From Winogradskyella sp. (GTDB lineage: Bacteria > Bacteroidota > Bacteroidia > Flavobacteriales > Flavobacteriaceae), in the NCBI RefSeq assembly GCF_028282165.1, contig NZ_JANQIM010000034.1, positions 62,001 through 126,000 of the forward strand: a stretch of 64,000 bases of DNA, given 5' to 3'. The notes under the pieces are model-generated. The model was not told where the DNA came from, did not search any database, and was given only the letters and a program-made list of their open reading frames with translations. How positions within the stretch are numbered: the first letter of the stretch is position 1; the number at the start of each line of letters is the position of its first letter. This document shows, in pieces, positions 1 to 10,167 of the stretch. The position numbers were made by a program, and so were the translations under genes.

Positions 1-291
1 GATGAGTTTATTGTATTATTTTTTATGGGCTCATCTTGCGCTTTAGACTTTTTACACGCAAAAGTGAAGAGTAGGATTAATAAAGAAGCGTAAACTCTTT
101 TCATTTGGACTAAATTTAGCCAAAAGAAGAAAAATCTCTAGGCATTCAATTTTCAAATATTGCTAATTTAGTATCCACTGAAAAAAGCCGCAGAATAATT
201 TTCTTACACTTGCAAAAAAATATAACGTTTAGCAATTTTTGAAATATTAATACCTATTGTGATAGTTACTTTTAGGCAAAACAGATGTTTT
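1..291. other. Left-edge noncoding stretch
   Basis: No convincing gene is seen before the first lipoprotein gene. The stretch is AT-rich with stops in all frames. It presumably holds the promoter of the gene starting at 292 and the end of whatever lies left of the window, but no clear TAnnTTTG box was found. Confidence 0.5.
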
Positions 292-2103
292 ATGAAAAAT
301 CTAAAGCTAAAATGTATCTATTTATCTGTCGTATTACTTTTTCTTAACTGTAATACCAAACAAGACACAAATTCCACTACAAATAAGTCAATCGCAACAA
401 CAAAAATTCCTGTTGACGGTGGTGATACTTTATCCATTGAACAATTTATGAAAAAGAGTGGGCTTAAAGGTTTGAGCGTTGCAGTATTTGAAGACTATGA
501 GATTATATGGAAAGGCGCATGGGGCGTAAAATACGATGATATACTCCTCGATCAACAAACCGCTTTCTCAACGGCATCAATTTCTAAAGCGATTACAGCA
601 TTACTCTTTGCTATCTTGGAAGAAAAAGGGAAAATAGATCTTAAAGTACCCGTAAATACCTACTTAAAGCGATGGAAAATTCCATCGAACTACTATACCT
701 TAGACAATCCAGTTACATTAGAGCATCTTTTAAGTCATACGGCAGGCACCACTCAACACGGCTTTGCGGATTTTTATGAAGGGGATCATATTCCTACCAT
801 TTTAGAATCTGTTCAAGGTAAACTTCCTGGATACAATAAAGAGATTGAAATAACATTTGTTCCTGGAACTAAATGGCAGTATAGTGGTGGCGGTTATACT
901 ATTGCCATGATGGCTCTTGAAGATCACTTAGGCCAATCTCTAGCTGATCTTGCACAAGAGCATATTTTTACACCATTAGGCCTAATGCATACCACAATGA
1001 AACAACCTAATGAAGCTGGATTTTTAACAAACACTGCAAAAGCACATAACGAAAGTGGAGAAGTGATAAAAACGGGATTACCTATTACTCCTCAGGTTTC
1101 GGCATCTGGGATGTGGTCTAATCCAACAGATATGTCAGTTTTGCTAATTGAAATTCAAAAAGCACTAAACGGAAAAAAATCAAAGGTTTTCTCGGAAAAT
1201 GTTGCCAGACGAATTACGGATAGGGTGATTAGAGAACCTCTAGGAGGCTGGAGTCTAGGCTGGGAAAGATGGATGGCCATGGGTAATCTGGACTGGTTCT
1301 CTCATGGAGGAGCTAATACTGGTATCGGCGGCAATATCTATGCAACTATGGAGGGTGGTAAAGGCATCGTATTATTTGGGAACGGTCCTAACAACGTACG
1401 TGTACCATTACTTGACAAGTTTAGAGATCATATCATTAAAACTCATGGTTGGAAAGTTCCAATAGATCAGAATCTAGTAAAGCCTGTTCCAGAATCGCTC
1501 CTTAGTGAAATAATAGGGCGATACCAACATTCGGCTTGGGGAGGAATTGTCTATGTTAAAGAACAAGACCAAAAGCTCTATATAACATTTAACGATGATA
1601 TGGAACTGATCTATATAGGTAATAACGCCTTTCTTATAGATGAGCTTTCCCATATAGAATTTATACCAAAAGATGATGGCGTCACAGAAATTAGACATGT
1701 ATGGGATGATAATAGTAAGGGTGACGTAATTATGCGCAAAATCATTGGAAAACTTCCCGTTGAGCTAGCAGAAGAAAACAAATACGACGAAGCTTTGGCC
1801 GCCTATATTAAAGTAAAGAATGATACTCCTGAAAACCCCATGGTTCAAGAATCCCAATTGAACAGAATAGGGTATAATTATTTGTCAAAAAAACAATACG
1901 AAGCTGCCGTGACTATATTTAAGATTAATACCATTTTATATCCCAATAGCTCAAATACCTATGATAGTTTAGGCGAGGCATATCTAGAGTCTGGTGATAC
2001 TGTGAATGCTCTTAGATATTATAAAAAGGCTTATGAAATGAATCCTGATAATTCAAACGCGGAAAAAATTATACAAAAGTTGAGTGAGAATAAAACAAGT
2101 TAA
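292..2103 (+). CDS. Serine beta-lactamase-family hydrolase (lipoprotein) with C-terminal TPR repeats
   Basis: Predicted exported serine hydrolase of the class C beta-lactamase / D-aminopeptidase family (PF00144 type). The start at 292 is chosen over the in-frame ATG at 259 because it places a basic N-terminus directly before a hydrophobic segment ending in a possible lipobox (FLNC), so the product is probably lipid-anchored. Visible motifs are SISK (nucleophile about S96, K99), YSG (Y197) and HGG (H338), the three motifs of this fold. After the catalytic domain come a beta-rich segment and two or more TPR-like helical repeats in the last 100 residues. The substrate cannot be read from sequence; members cleave peptides, esters or beta-lactams. 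A related serine hydrolase with TPRs lies at 12020. Confidence 0.85.
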   Translation: MKNLKLKCIYLSVVLLFLNCNTKQDTNSTTNKSIATTKIPVDGGDTLSIEQFMKKSGLKGLSVAVFEDYEIIWKGAWGVKYDDILLDQQTAFSTASISKAITALLFAILEEKGKIDLKVPVNTYLKRWKIPSNYYTLDNPVTLEHLLSHTAGTTQHGFADFYEGDHIPTILESVQGKLPGYNKEIEITFVPGTKWQYSGGGYTIAMMALEDHLGQSLADLAQEHIFTPLGLMHTTMKQPNEAGFLTNTAKAHNESGEVIKTGLPITPQVSASGMWSNPTDMSVLLIEIQKALNGKKSKVFSENVARRITDRVIREPLGGWSLGWERWMAMGNLDWFSHGGANTGIGGNIYATMEGGKGIVLFGNGPNNVRVPLLDKFRDHIIKTHGWKVPIDQNLVKPVPESLLSEIIGRYQHSAWGGIVYVKEQDQKLYITFNDDMELIYIGNNAFLIDELSHIEFIPKDDGVTEIRHVWDDNSKGDVIMRKIIGKLPVELAEENKYDEALAAYIKVKNDTPENPMVQESQLNRIGYNYLSKKQYEAAVTIFKINTILYPNSSNTYDSLGEAYLESGDTVNALRYYKKAYEMNPDNSNAEKIIQKLSENKTS

Positions 2104-2182
2104 TATCCTCAACTACAGGAATACACCAATGTTATAATTATTGAAGTAACCTTATAAGGACATTTTTTAAAGCTAATAGAAT

Positions 2183-2719
2183 TTATATTCTTAAGCATGT
2201 TACTATTCTGTAAGGTATAAACTCGTTGTTTACAAAAATGCCTAATGCCCATTTAAAACCGTTGTTTTTTATATCATAGAATTTTGACATCTCTATGGCA
2301 CCTTCAACATTAGAGTTATTAGGTTTTCTTGGTATTTCAATTATCTCTTCACCATCTTTCTTGACTTCATATTCAACTTTAATTAAACCTCTAGAAGTAA
2401 TCCATTTATGTTTTTTAACTACCCATTTATCTGTTATGGAGTCAATTGACCGAATAGAGATTTCTGGATCATCACCATTAATCCATGTTTTATCTTTCAA
2501 TGACTTACATGATTGCAGACACTCTCCTAACCAAATTCCTTTTTCGACAATCCATATTTTTTTGTCATAAGCTATAGAATCTATTCTTTCAAATTTTCCG
2601 ATTAGAAAATTAAAAAGCGAATCGTTGTTAACTATCGATCTTTCTGAACCGCATTTACCCTTGGCATTGATATTAAGTGATAACAATAAGCCTAAAACAA
2701 TAAGAAAATTCTTTTTCAT
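2183..2719 (-). CDS. Exported hypothetical protein, 178 aa
   Basis: I do not recognise a family. The product begins with a clear signal peptide (MKKNFLIVLGLLLSLNINA), so it should be periplasmic or outer-membrane associated. The rest is mixed and beta-rich with several Trp and Cys residues and no catalytic motif that I can identify. It is transcribed convergently with the hydrolase at 292-2103 and has its own upstream gap of about 250 bp. Confidence 0.65.
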   Translation of the reverse strand: MKKNFLIVLGLLLSLNINAKGKCGSERSIVNNDSLFNFLIGKFERIDSIAYDKKIWIVEKGIWLGECLQSCKSLKDKTWINGDDPEISIRSIDSITDKWVVKKHKWITSRGLIKVEYEVKKDGEEIIEIPRKPNNSNVEGAIEMSKFYDIKNNGFKWALGIFVNNEFIPYRIVTCLRI

Positions 2720-2967
2720 AGATAACTTAAAGTAATTATAAGTTCAATACTTACTTTGCATGACAACAATGATTGTTTTTCTACATTGAGATTTCTAAAC
2801 CTAAACAAACCTAAAGTACGGAAGGTTTCAAAAATTGCTAAATTGAAACTGCTGATGAAATTATTTAAAGTTAGGTTACATAAGCATATCATTACCAAAT
2901 CAAGTATCGTTCATATTCGATATGTAACAAAAGCCCCCATTAAATCGTCGATACAAAAAGCTAGGCA

Positions 2968-3573
2968 ATGAACAATAAAATTTTACTACATCTAGGATGG
3001 ATAACTTCGACATTATTTATTCTTGGGACAATCATTTTTGCCTTACTACTACAAGACTATAGTCAAATTTCTCAAACAATAAGTGAAATTGGGGAACAGG
3101 GTTCTCTATTAAGAAATGAATGGCAACTTTTCTCAATAGGAACTAGTTGTTTATTGTTGTTGTTTTCAATCGGACTTATTCGTTTTTCAGTTGAGCATAA
3201 GCTATCGATTGTTCCATGCATTTTTTTATTACTCTTCAGCTTATCAGAAATAGCTATTGGATTTTTTCCTTCTCCACACTACTTGCATAATATTTTTGGG
3301 TTATCTTTAATAATAGGATATTTTTCACCTCTCCTTTTTGCTCTAAAATGGCGTAACCAACTCGGCACTAGTTTTATAACGTTTTCAATCTATGCCTTTA
3401 TTATTATCATTTCTGGAGTAATAATGAATTTATTGCCAATTTTTGTGGATTCTAGTTTTCTTATTGAAAACTACGGAATTATACAGAGATACTTAATATA
3501 TTCATTTTACACGTACTGTGCTTATGTTAGTATTCGATCGATAAACAGAATAAGAACTAAGAAAAGTAATTAA
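2968..3573 (+). CDS. DUF998-family integral membrane protein
   Basis: A 201-residue protein with about six hydrophobic segments. The first loop carries SQTISEIGEQGS, which resembles the conserved 'SQTISELG' loop of DUF998 membrane proteins. The function of DUF998 is not established. It stands alone between a convergent exported protein and an AraC-type regulator; the following 240 bp contain no gene. Confidence 0.7.
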   Translation: MNNKILLHLGWITSTLFILGTIIFALLLQDYSQISQTISEIGEQGSLLRNEWQLFSIGTSCLLLLFSIGLIRFSVEHKLSIVPCIFLLLFSLSEIAIGFFPSPHYLHNIFGLSLIIGYFSPLLFALKWRNQLGTSFITFSIYAFIIIISGVIMNLLPIFVDSSFLIENYGIIQRYLIYSFYTYCAYVSIRSINRIRTKKSN

Positions 3574-3815
3574 CCAAGTTATTTGTAAACGAACTATTTT
3601 AATAGATTTCATTTTAAGCCGAAAATTAGCTAGCAACTCAGAATCAGTCAGCTAAGGTTTTTAAAAATTGACAATCTAAGATGTTAGTTATGGTAGATTA
3701 AGAAAACCTTTTCTGCCTTAAATAAATAAGAGCAATTAGTTAATTTTACGATTAAATAAGATTTAAAACTTTCGATTTTGAATTGTATCTATTCATGCTT
3801 TAAATAATCTTAATC

Positions 3816-4814
3816 ATGCTTTTAACAAAGCAAGTTATATTCATATTAGTTGGTATACAAGGTATACTACTTGGAGGCTTTCTACTTACAAAGAAATCTA
3901 ATCAGTTTAAACTTCTTGCAGCTATAACATTAATTATTGCCATTGATTGTCTTAGTCATGTTAGTTGGATTAATGAAATAATACATCTTATTAATCATGG
4001 AAATCTTTTTGCATTGGGGCCATTGACATTTGTATTTTACGAATCCTTAAGAAAGAAACGACTTTTTACATCTTTTTTAGTTCATTTAACTCCCTTTTTC
4101 ATCTTAAAGGTGTGCTTTATCGCAATTGAATTACTTCATCTAAAAATTGAAAGCTCATTAAGCACGTATATGTCTTTTTTAATGGCAATCTATAACATTG
4201 TGTATAGTGTGGTTTTGATTTTTATTTTATACAAAGAGCAATCAAACGATATTTCTAAAAAAAAGCTATTGTATATTTCATTGATTTTTTTGTTTGGTTG
4301 GTTAGTTGCTCTTGTCGCAAGAATATCGGATATATACATTAACCCAAACCAAGCCCTATTATGGAGTATAACCTATGTAGTATCAGGAGTTCTGGTCTAT
4401 TATTTAACGTTAAGCTTCCTTTTAAATCCTCGTGTTTTTGCAGATTCTACATACTCGTACTATAAAAACAAAAACCTTGAAAATAGATTGATTAGTATAA
4501 TGGAAAGTGAACAATTGTATTTAGACCCTAGTATTAATCGCGATAGTTTAGCATCCAAGCTTGGCATAAGTGCTCATGAATTATCGTTTGTTTTAAACAA
4601 AAAACTAAATATTACTTTTAATGATCTAATCAACAGTTACAGAATAAAATATTGTATAAACTATATCGAATCCGATTCTAAGATAAAAACTTTATCTGCT
4701 ATTGGTCTTGATTGTGGGTTTGGTTCTAAAACAACTTTTCAAAGGGCTTTTAAAAAGCATACGGGCTTAACTCCAAAGGAATTTTTAAAAAAAGACGACC
4801 AAAAAACCAATTGA
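3816..4814 (+). CDS. Membrane-anchored AraC-family transcriptional regulator
   Basis: The N-terminal half (about residues 1-210) has six to seven hydrophobic helices. The C-terminal half (about 225-332) is an AraC/XylS double helix-turn-helix, recognisable from LASKLGISAHELSFVLNKK and the second HTH LDCGFGSKTTFQRAFKKHTGLTP. This membrane-plus-AraC layout is common in Flavobacteriia and suggests a sensor that binds DNA from the membrane. The inducer and targets are unknown. It lies in the same orientation as the second AraC gene at 5036 and the hydrolase at 6162. Confidence 0.85.
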   Translation: MLLTKQVIFILVGIQGILLGGFLLTKKSNQFKLLAAITLIIAIDCLSHVSWINEIIHLINHGNLFALGPLTFVFYESLRKKRLFTSFLVHLTPFFILKVCFIAIELLHLKIESSLSTYMSFLMAIYNIVYSVVLIFILYKEQSNDISKKKLLYISLIFLFGWLVALVARISDIYINPNQALLWSITYVVSGVLVYYLTLSFLLNPRVFADSTYSYYKNKNLENRLISIMESEQLYLDPSINRDSLASKLGISAHELSFVLNKKLNITFNDLINSYRIKYCINYIESDSKIKTLSAIGLDCGFGSKTTFQRAFKKHTGLTPKEFLKKDDQKTN

Positions 4815-5035
4815 GTTAATTATTTGGTTTTCTTGAAAAACACTTTGTAATTATTAACTGGAAAAACAGTGTTCTTAATTGAATAATTCTTGTTTTGTAC
4901 TCTACTAGCACTACATAAATATACCAATCGAAAACAAATTAAAGCCTTAGGGAATACTGTTAAATAGTTGTAATATTAAAAGTTTATTTATATTTTTTTA
5001 TTTTTTAAGAAAAATCATCAATCAAAATCAATTTA

Positions 5036-5884
5036 ATGGATATCAAAGAAATCATCAAGATTAACAATGGAGGTAATCATATTCTCCATACCAAGGTTAA
5101 CAAAAAAGAAATCAACATATCAAATTCTGGTTATTCCATAAAACTACCACAACAAGGAATAGAACACTACAAGGTAGAAGGCAAAACTTACTCGGTAAAA
5201 AATGGTTCGTTTATGCTTACAACAAAAGGGCAAAGCATTAAGACAACTATTGATCATGAATTTGATGTGATAGGCAAATGTATTTATCTAGATGGCCAAT
5301 TGGTCAATGAGGTATATTCAGACATAATGCAGGGGAATATTTCTATCTTTAATAATTCCGCTAAGGATAGATTCCATCTTCAACACGGCCAGTATAGGCT
5401 CGAAAATGACGACTTTAGTCGACTATTGAAAGTAATGGTTTTAAAAAATAAAAATGCATTTACACATGAATGTTATTACAATTTAGCATTTGAGTTATTC
5501 AAACACCAGATTGGTGTAAATGAAATAATGAATAAGCTAAACGTGAAGAATACCGCTACCTTGAATGAGTTGAAGAGAAGGGCCAATATAGCAAAAGACT
5601 ACATAAATGATAATTACAATAAAAATATTAGCATAAACTGTATTAGTGAAAATTCTTATCTGTCTAAGTTTTATTTAATTAGAACATTTAAGAATATGTT
5701 TAACGAAACACCCTACAACTATTTAATAAGAGTAAGACTCTCTAAGGCTTGCGATATGATGAAAACAACCGATTTAACCTTAGAAGACATAGCACTGATA
5801 ACCGGATTTAAAGACAAACAGAATCTAACCAGGAACCTCCAAAAGCATAATTATAAAATAGATCGAGAGCTATTTCTTGCTTAA
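5036..5884 (+). CDS. AraC-family transcriptional regulator
   Basis: A 282-residue soluble regulator. The N-terminal part is beta-rich and cupin-like, probably ligand sensing. The C-terminal 100 residues carry the AraC HTH pair (CISENSYLSKFYLIRTFKNMF and IALITGFKDKQNLTRNLQKH). The second HTH lacks the usual closing 'GxSPxxFR' and ends abruptly, so DNA binding may be slightly atypical. It has the same architecture as the regulator at 24091. It likely controls nearby genes such as the hydrolase at 6162, which is inferred only from position. Confidence 0.85.
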   Translation: MDIKEIIKINNGGNHILHTKVNKKEINISNSGYSIKLPQQGIEHYKVEGKTYSVKNGSFMLTTKGQSIKTTIDHEFDVIGKCIYLDGQLVNEVYSDIMQGNISIFNNSAKDRFHLQHGQYRLENDDFSRLLKVMVLKNKNAFTHECYYNLAFELFKHQIGVNEIMNKLNVKNTATLNELKRRANIAKDYINDNYNKNISINCISENSYLSKFYLIRTFKNMFNETPYNYLIRVRLSKACDMMKTTDLTLEDIALITGFKDKQNLTRNLQKHNYKIDRELFLA

Positions 5885-6161
5885 AACGACATATTCAGTT
5901 TTCGTATAATAACTGTAGCATAAAAATTATTTGGAGTTAAAATCTAGTGTCACTAGATAGAATATCTTTCAAATATAATTATATATGTTGTATACACTTT
6001 TGCCCTATTCTTAGTGTTTTTTCAGTGTAAACAATAATTCCTCGTTTCTAATTATTTAGCAATTTTTGAAATTATTAGATCGTAAATCATTTGTTTTTTT
6101 AATGAAACATGGAATAGCTTTTTTTGATTTTGGCAGCAATACAGTATAATAAAACAAAAAA

Positions 6162-7979
6162 ATGAAATATATATTCTCTTTAGCTTTAAGTTTAATAAGC
6201 CTTATTAATATTTATGCCCAAAATAAAATTACCAAACACCTTGAATTTGGAAAATATCATATAGGATATAAGGTAATACACATCTATGACCATAGCCGAT
6301 CATACTTTTCCAAGTATGATTATTATGGAAACAGAACAGAATACCCAATCGGTCGACCCATTCAAATTTCCATTTGGTATCCATCTCAAAAAAGCAAAAA
6401 ATCATATTCGGTTCTTTACCAAGATTACCTTGGCCATACCTCATCAGAAATAGATTTTGAAAAGAATACAGAAAAGGATAGAAAAACGACCATTGATACA
6501 TTCATTAACTCAATAGACGGTAAATCAAAACAAGAACAACTAAAAGAACTTCTGAGCAGTAAAACACATGCTCATTTTAATGGGCAAGAACTTAATATTG
6601 AGTTCCCAATAATTCTTTATGCACCGCCGATGAACACTTCTGCGATTGATAATAGTATTATATGCGAGTTTCTAGCAAGTAAAGGATATGTTGTATTATC
6701 TACAATGTCTAAGGGAGAATACACCCAACTGCACCAAAGAACAATAAGATCAGTTAATGTTCAAGCAGAGGATCTGGGCTTTTTATTAGACTATGCGCAA
6801 AACAATTATGCCACTGATAAGGTTGGCGTATTTGGTTTTAGCCTTGGAGGATTAGCAAACATTATATTTGCTTCAAAGAACAAGTCTGTTGATGCTACAG
6901 TTTCACTAGATGGTTCCATTATGTCAAAGGGATGGTTAAACGATTTTAAGAATAGTGAACTCTACGCTCCCAAAGCCTTTACTTCAAACTTGCTATTTAT
7001 TGGTAAAAATCTAAAAGCTCCAAATCAAAACCCTTCTACATTTTTAGATAGTGTAAAATATGCCGATAAAGCACTTATAAGATATGATATTGAGGAACAT
7101 AGCTATTTCTCTGGTCTGTACCTTCTATATGGTATGATTAATAATACAAAGCTTGCAAATACCGAGAAAGAAATGAATTATAGATTTTATGCAGAAATGA
7201 CAGAATACATAGGATACTTTTTTGATGAATACCTAAAGGGAATCGAAAATTTTAAAGAATACGAGCATAAGAGTTATGATTTTAGTTTTAGTTTTGAGAA
7301 AGGCAATAGAGTCCCTTTAAATCCTAATACTGTTGGCCAGTTGATAGTTGACAAAGGCTTTAGCTACGTTAATACGATTATCGATTCCACATTGATATAT
7401 GAAAAAGACTATTTATCGTCGTTTGATTGGAGAAGCTTAGTACAAACCGCTAAAAACTTAAAAAGTAGCTACAGGATAGATGAATCTATCCAAACCTTAT
7501 TATTGGCTGACAAAGTATTTCCAAGTTGGTATGTTATCCATAACCATTTGGGGAAATTATACCTAGAGAAAAAAGACATCGCTTTAGCTGAAAATCATTT
7601 CCGCATCGCTCTAGAGGACAACCCTAAAGATGTCAAAAGTTTGGAAGCTCTAAAACAATTGAAAAAGTCAACTCCAGATTATCACGTTAGTAAGATAGAA
7701 GATATAAAACCTTATTTAGGAAAATATATCGTGGATGAAGAAAGGTACCGAGAAATATACCTTAAAAATGGTAACGTCTATCTCAAATCAAATTATTGGG
7801 ATGAGCCCCTTGTGCTTTGGCCTTACCGAACGGATTTGTTCTTAGTTGAAAGTGACAATCCTGGATCTAATATGCAAGTCTTATTTCAATTTAACGAAAA
7901 GGGAGCAGTAGTTTCGATGAGTATCCGTGGTTTAAATTCTGGTAGAATAAACGTTCCAGACCAAAAGGAAAAACCTTAG
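6162..7979 (+). CDS. Exported alpha/beta hydrolase with C-terminal TPR repeats
   Basis: Signal peptide (about residues 1-19, cleaved after AQ), then an alpha/beta-hydrolase domain of dienelactone hydrolase or acetylhydrolase type. The nucleophile elbow is GFSLGG with S227, and a candidate catalytic His lies in EEHSY (H313). TPR-like repeats follow at about residues 445-505, then a C-terminal beta domain of about 90 residues (KPYLGKYIVDEERY onward) like those attached to flavobacterial serine hydrolases. It should act in the periplasm on esters or peptides. The substrate is not deducible. The hydrolase-TPR-tail plan mirrors the unrelated folds at 292 and 12020. Confidence 0.8.
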   Translation: MKYIFSLALSLISLINIYAQNKITKHLEFGKYHIGYKVIHIYDHSRSYFSKYDYYGNRTEYPIGRPIQISIWYPSQKSKKSYSVLYQDYLGHTSSEIDFEKNTEKDRKTTIDTFINSIDGKSKQEQLKELLSSKTHAHFNGQELNIEFPIILYAPPMNTSAIDNSIICEFLASKGYVVLSTMSKGEYTQLHQRTIRSVNVQAEDLGFLLDYAQNNYATDKVGVFGFSLGGLANIIFASKNKSVDATVSLDGSIMSKGWLNDFKNSELYAPKAFTSNLLFIGKNLKAPNQNPSTFLDSVKYADKALIRYDIEEHSYFSGLYLLYGMINNTKLANTEKEMNYRFYAEMTEYIGYFFDEYLKGIENFKEYEHKSYDFSFSFEKGNRVPLNPNTVGQLIVDKGFSYVNTIIDSTLIYEKDYLSSFDWRSLVQTAKNLKSSYRIDESIQTLLLADKVFPSWYVIHNHLGKLYLEKKDIALAENHFRIALEDNPKDVKSLEALKQLKKSTPDYHVSKIEDIKPYLGKYIVDEERYREIYLKNGNVYLKSNYWDEPLVLWPYRTDLFLVESDNPGSNMQVLFQFNEKGAVVSMSIRGLNSGRINVPDQKEKP

Positions 7980-8036
7980 CTTTTTGCACCACTAGAATCT
8001 TATTCTTAAAATGATAACCCTTAATACCTTATAATC

Positions 8037-8552
8037 ATGAAAAAAATACTAATTGCTGTTTTATTCATCGTGATCAATTCTTGCGATCAAAATGATTCAA
8101 AAGATCAAAAAAAAGATAATGATTTTCTTTCTTCGCAGCTAAAAGAAATGATCAATGAAAGGGAAAAAGCCATGATAAATAAAGACATTGAAACTGCAAT
8201 GTCACAATTTTCGGAAGATATATCTTGGATCAACTCTCAAGGTTATTATTTTGAAGGTAAAAAAGAAGTAAGGAGGTTTCATGCATACTTAGCAGGCAAT
8301 GATTCATTAGACTATTACTATAAAGCTGGCAAACCTAGAATCAGAATCATTGACTCTAAGAATGCTCTGGCTTATTATTCCTGGAAAATGTTTTGGTATA
8401 AAAAATCTAACCCTTTAGATACCGTAAATAGAGAAATAGGACTTATGACCCTAACTGCCCAAAAAAATGAAAGCAAATGGCAATGGATTGCCGTGACAAA
8501 TCAACACACACCTTGGTTTTATGACATAATTGAGAATGTTACCATAGATTAA
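8037..8552 (+). CDS. NTF2-like (SnoaL/DUF4440-type) lipoprotein
   Basis: A 171-residue protein with a lipoprotein signal (lipobox around INSC, Cys16). The mature part has the NTF2-like pattern: a long N-terminal helix (MINEREKAMINKDIETAMSQF), a beta hairpin with W and G, and a terminal strand (WQWIAVTNQHTPW). Such domains act as small-molecule binding or scaffold domains, and a few are enzymes. No catalytic role can be assigned. It follows the hydrolase at 6162 by 57 bp in the same direction, so co-transcription is plausible. Confidence 0.7.
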   Translation: MKKILIAVLFIVINSCDQNDSKDQKKDNDFLSSQLKEMINEREKAMINKDIETAMSQFSEDISWINSQGYYFEGKKEVRRFHAYLAGNDSLDYYYKAGKPRIRIIDSKNALAYYSWKMFWYKKSNPLDTVNREIGLMTLTAQKNESKWQWIAVTNQHTPWFYDIIENVTID

Positions 8553-8654
8553 AGACTGTATGCATAAGTAAATTTAACCGATAATTAAACAGATACTAGG
8601 GTTGAAAATGTAGCAAATAATGCACTCAATCGTCTTATAGTAAAAGACCAAACC

Positions 8655-9449
8655 ATGAAAAATCAAACGTTTTCAATTCTATTGTTTTCTATTTTATCAA
8701 TTACTGTTTTGACTAGTTTCACAATATTTCAAAACAATTGGATCATTGAAAAGCACGAAGGCTATGCTTTGTGCTACACAGACATGGATAGAGCTAATAT
8801 TTCTGAGTACCAGAGCTATTTTGAAAAAGGCAAAACGTCTGTAGAGAAGTTTTTTAGCAATCCTTTTAAAACTGATTTTTCAATATACATTCATCCTTCT
8901 CGCAAATCTTTAGACAGCACATGGCAGAAAAATTGGAATATGCCAAACTTTAAATCTCAATGTTGGATGGTTGCCAGTGGCGTTTCAAATCAGCTAGATA
9001 TTATATCTCCAAAAAAGTGGGAGAGCCTTGCATGCGAGCATATTTATTCGGACTCAACTAAAACACAAAATCTAATTACCCACGAATTGGTTCATGTATA
9101 TCACGGGCAATATAATGTAAGTCCAGATTTTAGTGACGTTGTAGGTATAGATTGGTTTGTTGAAGGCCTAGCGGTATACGCTTCTGGTCAATGTGATTCA
9201 ATAAGAATCAAAGACGTTAAAAGCGCTTTATCAGAAGGTGAAATTCCAGAGAAACTAGCTAATTTCTGGTCTGGCAAGCTTAAGTATGGACTTTCAGGGA
9301 CGTTAGTAATGTATTTAGATAAAGCCTATGGTAGAGAACAACTCATCTCTTTACTAACATATAACAATCTCAAAGAAATAACTGAAACGCTAGGTGTTAC
9401 AGAAGATGATATGTTGAGTGGATGGAAAACATTTATGGATGAGTTGTAA
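8655..9449 (+). CDS. Exported zinc metallopeptidase (gluzincin, peptidase MA-like)
   Basis: A 264-residue protein with an N-terminal hydrophobic signal/anchor. It contains HELVH (H143, E144, H147) and a downstream glutamate in WFVEGLAVYASG (E170), the HExxH...E arrangement of gluzincin metallopeptidases, so one Zn ion is expected with E144 as general base. The final helical part is typical of the peptidase MA-like group. It is probably periplasmic; the substrate is unknown. It is convergent with the two-component pair 9505-11351. Confidence 0.8.
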   Translation: MKNQTFSILLFSILSITVLTSFTIFQNNWIIEKHEGYALCYTDMDRANISEYQSYFEKGKTSVEKFFSNPFKTDFSIYIHPSRKSLDSTWQKNWNMPNFKSQCWMVASGVSNQLDIISPKKWESLACEHIYSDSTKTQNLITHELVHVYHGQYNVSPDFSDVVGIDWFVEGLAVYASGQCDSIRIKDVKSALSEGEIPEKLANFWSGKLKYGLSGTLVMYLDKAYGREQLISLLTYNNLKEITETLGVTEDDMLSGWKTFMDEL

Positions 9450-9504
9450 CTTCTATTCGCAAAAAAGAGGATTTACAAAACCCATAGAACGAAGCGTAGT
9501 ACCC

Positions 9505-10167
9505 TCAACAAATAAGGATAAAACCTTTTCCATGGATATTCTTAATCTCTATGGAGTGGTCTCGGCTTAAATACTTACGCAATTTTGAAATAAAAACATC
9601 CATACTTCTACGGTTAAAATAATCATTATCTCCCCATATTTTTTTCAACATCGCATCTCTAGAAACGATTTTATTTTGGTACTTACAGAGTTCTAATAAA
9701 ATCAAAGATTCCCTCTGTGTTAGTCTTAATGTATCACCATTAATAGTTAGTGTTTGATTTGAGTGATCAAACGCGTAATCTCCTATTGAATACTCTATTT
9801 TTTGGTTAACTTCAGAATATCTGCTTAAAATTGCGCGAATCCTGGCTATTAATTCTTCTTCATCAACAGGCTTTACCAAATAATCATCCGCTCCTATTTT
9901 AAAAGCTTTTAGCTTATCTACCTTCAACGACTTTGCCGTTAAGAATAACAAAGGTATGTTCGATATACTCCGAATATATTTTGCTACTTCAAACCCATCT
10001 TTAACAGGAAGCATCAAATCCAAAATGCATATATCTGCATCCGTAAAATTGGCTATGGCATCCTGCCCATCGGTCTCAAGCTGAACATCAAAGTTGTTCA
10101 ACTCTAAATACTCTTTTAATATATAGCCTAAATTAGGATCGTCCTCTACAAGATATACTTTTTTCAT
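9505..10167 (-). CDS. OmpR/PhoB-family response regulator
   Basis: A 220-residue response regulator. The receiver domain has the acidic pair (EDD, 8-10), phospho-acceptor D50 in ICILDLMLP, T77 and K99 (DDYLVKP). The C-terminal winged helix (about 125-220) includes RLTQRESLILLELC and the recognition helix region RRSMDVFISKLRKYL. Its start overlaps the stop of the upstream histidine kinase gene by 4 nt (ATGA), so the two are translationally coupled and form a cognate pair. Targets are unknown; the flanking metallopeptidase and NTF2-like genes are candidates by position. Confidence 0.93.
   Translation of the reverse strand: MKKVYLVEDDPNLGYILKEYLELNNFDVQLETDGQDAIANFTDADICILDLMLPVKDGFEVAKYIRSISNIPLLFLTAKSLKVDKLKAFKIGADDYLVKPVDEEELIARIRAILSRYSEVNQKIEYSIGDYAFDHSNQTLTINGDTLRLTQRESLILLELCKYQNKIVSRDAMLKKIWGDNDYFNRRSMDVFISKLRKYLSRDHSIEIKNIHGKGFILIC

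Noticed and set aside
2756..2971. 71-codon open frame ending in an ATGA overlap with the DUF998 gene
   Set aside because: Composition is unlike a protein (short, basic, no domain) and the frame is probably chance; the ATGA overlap alone is weak evidence.
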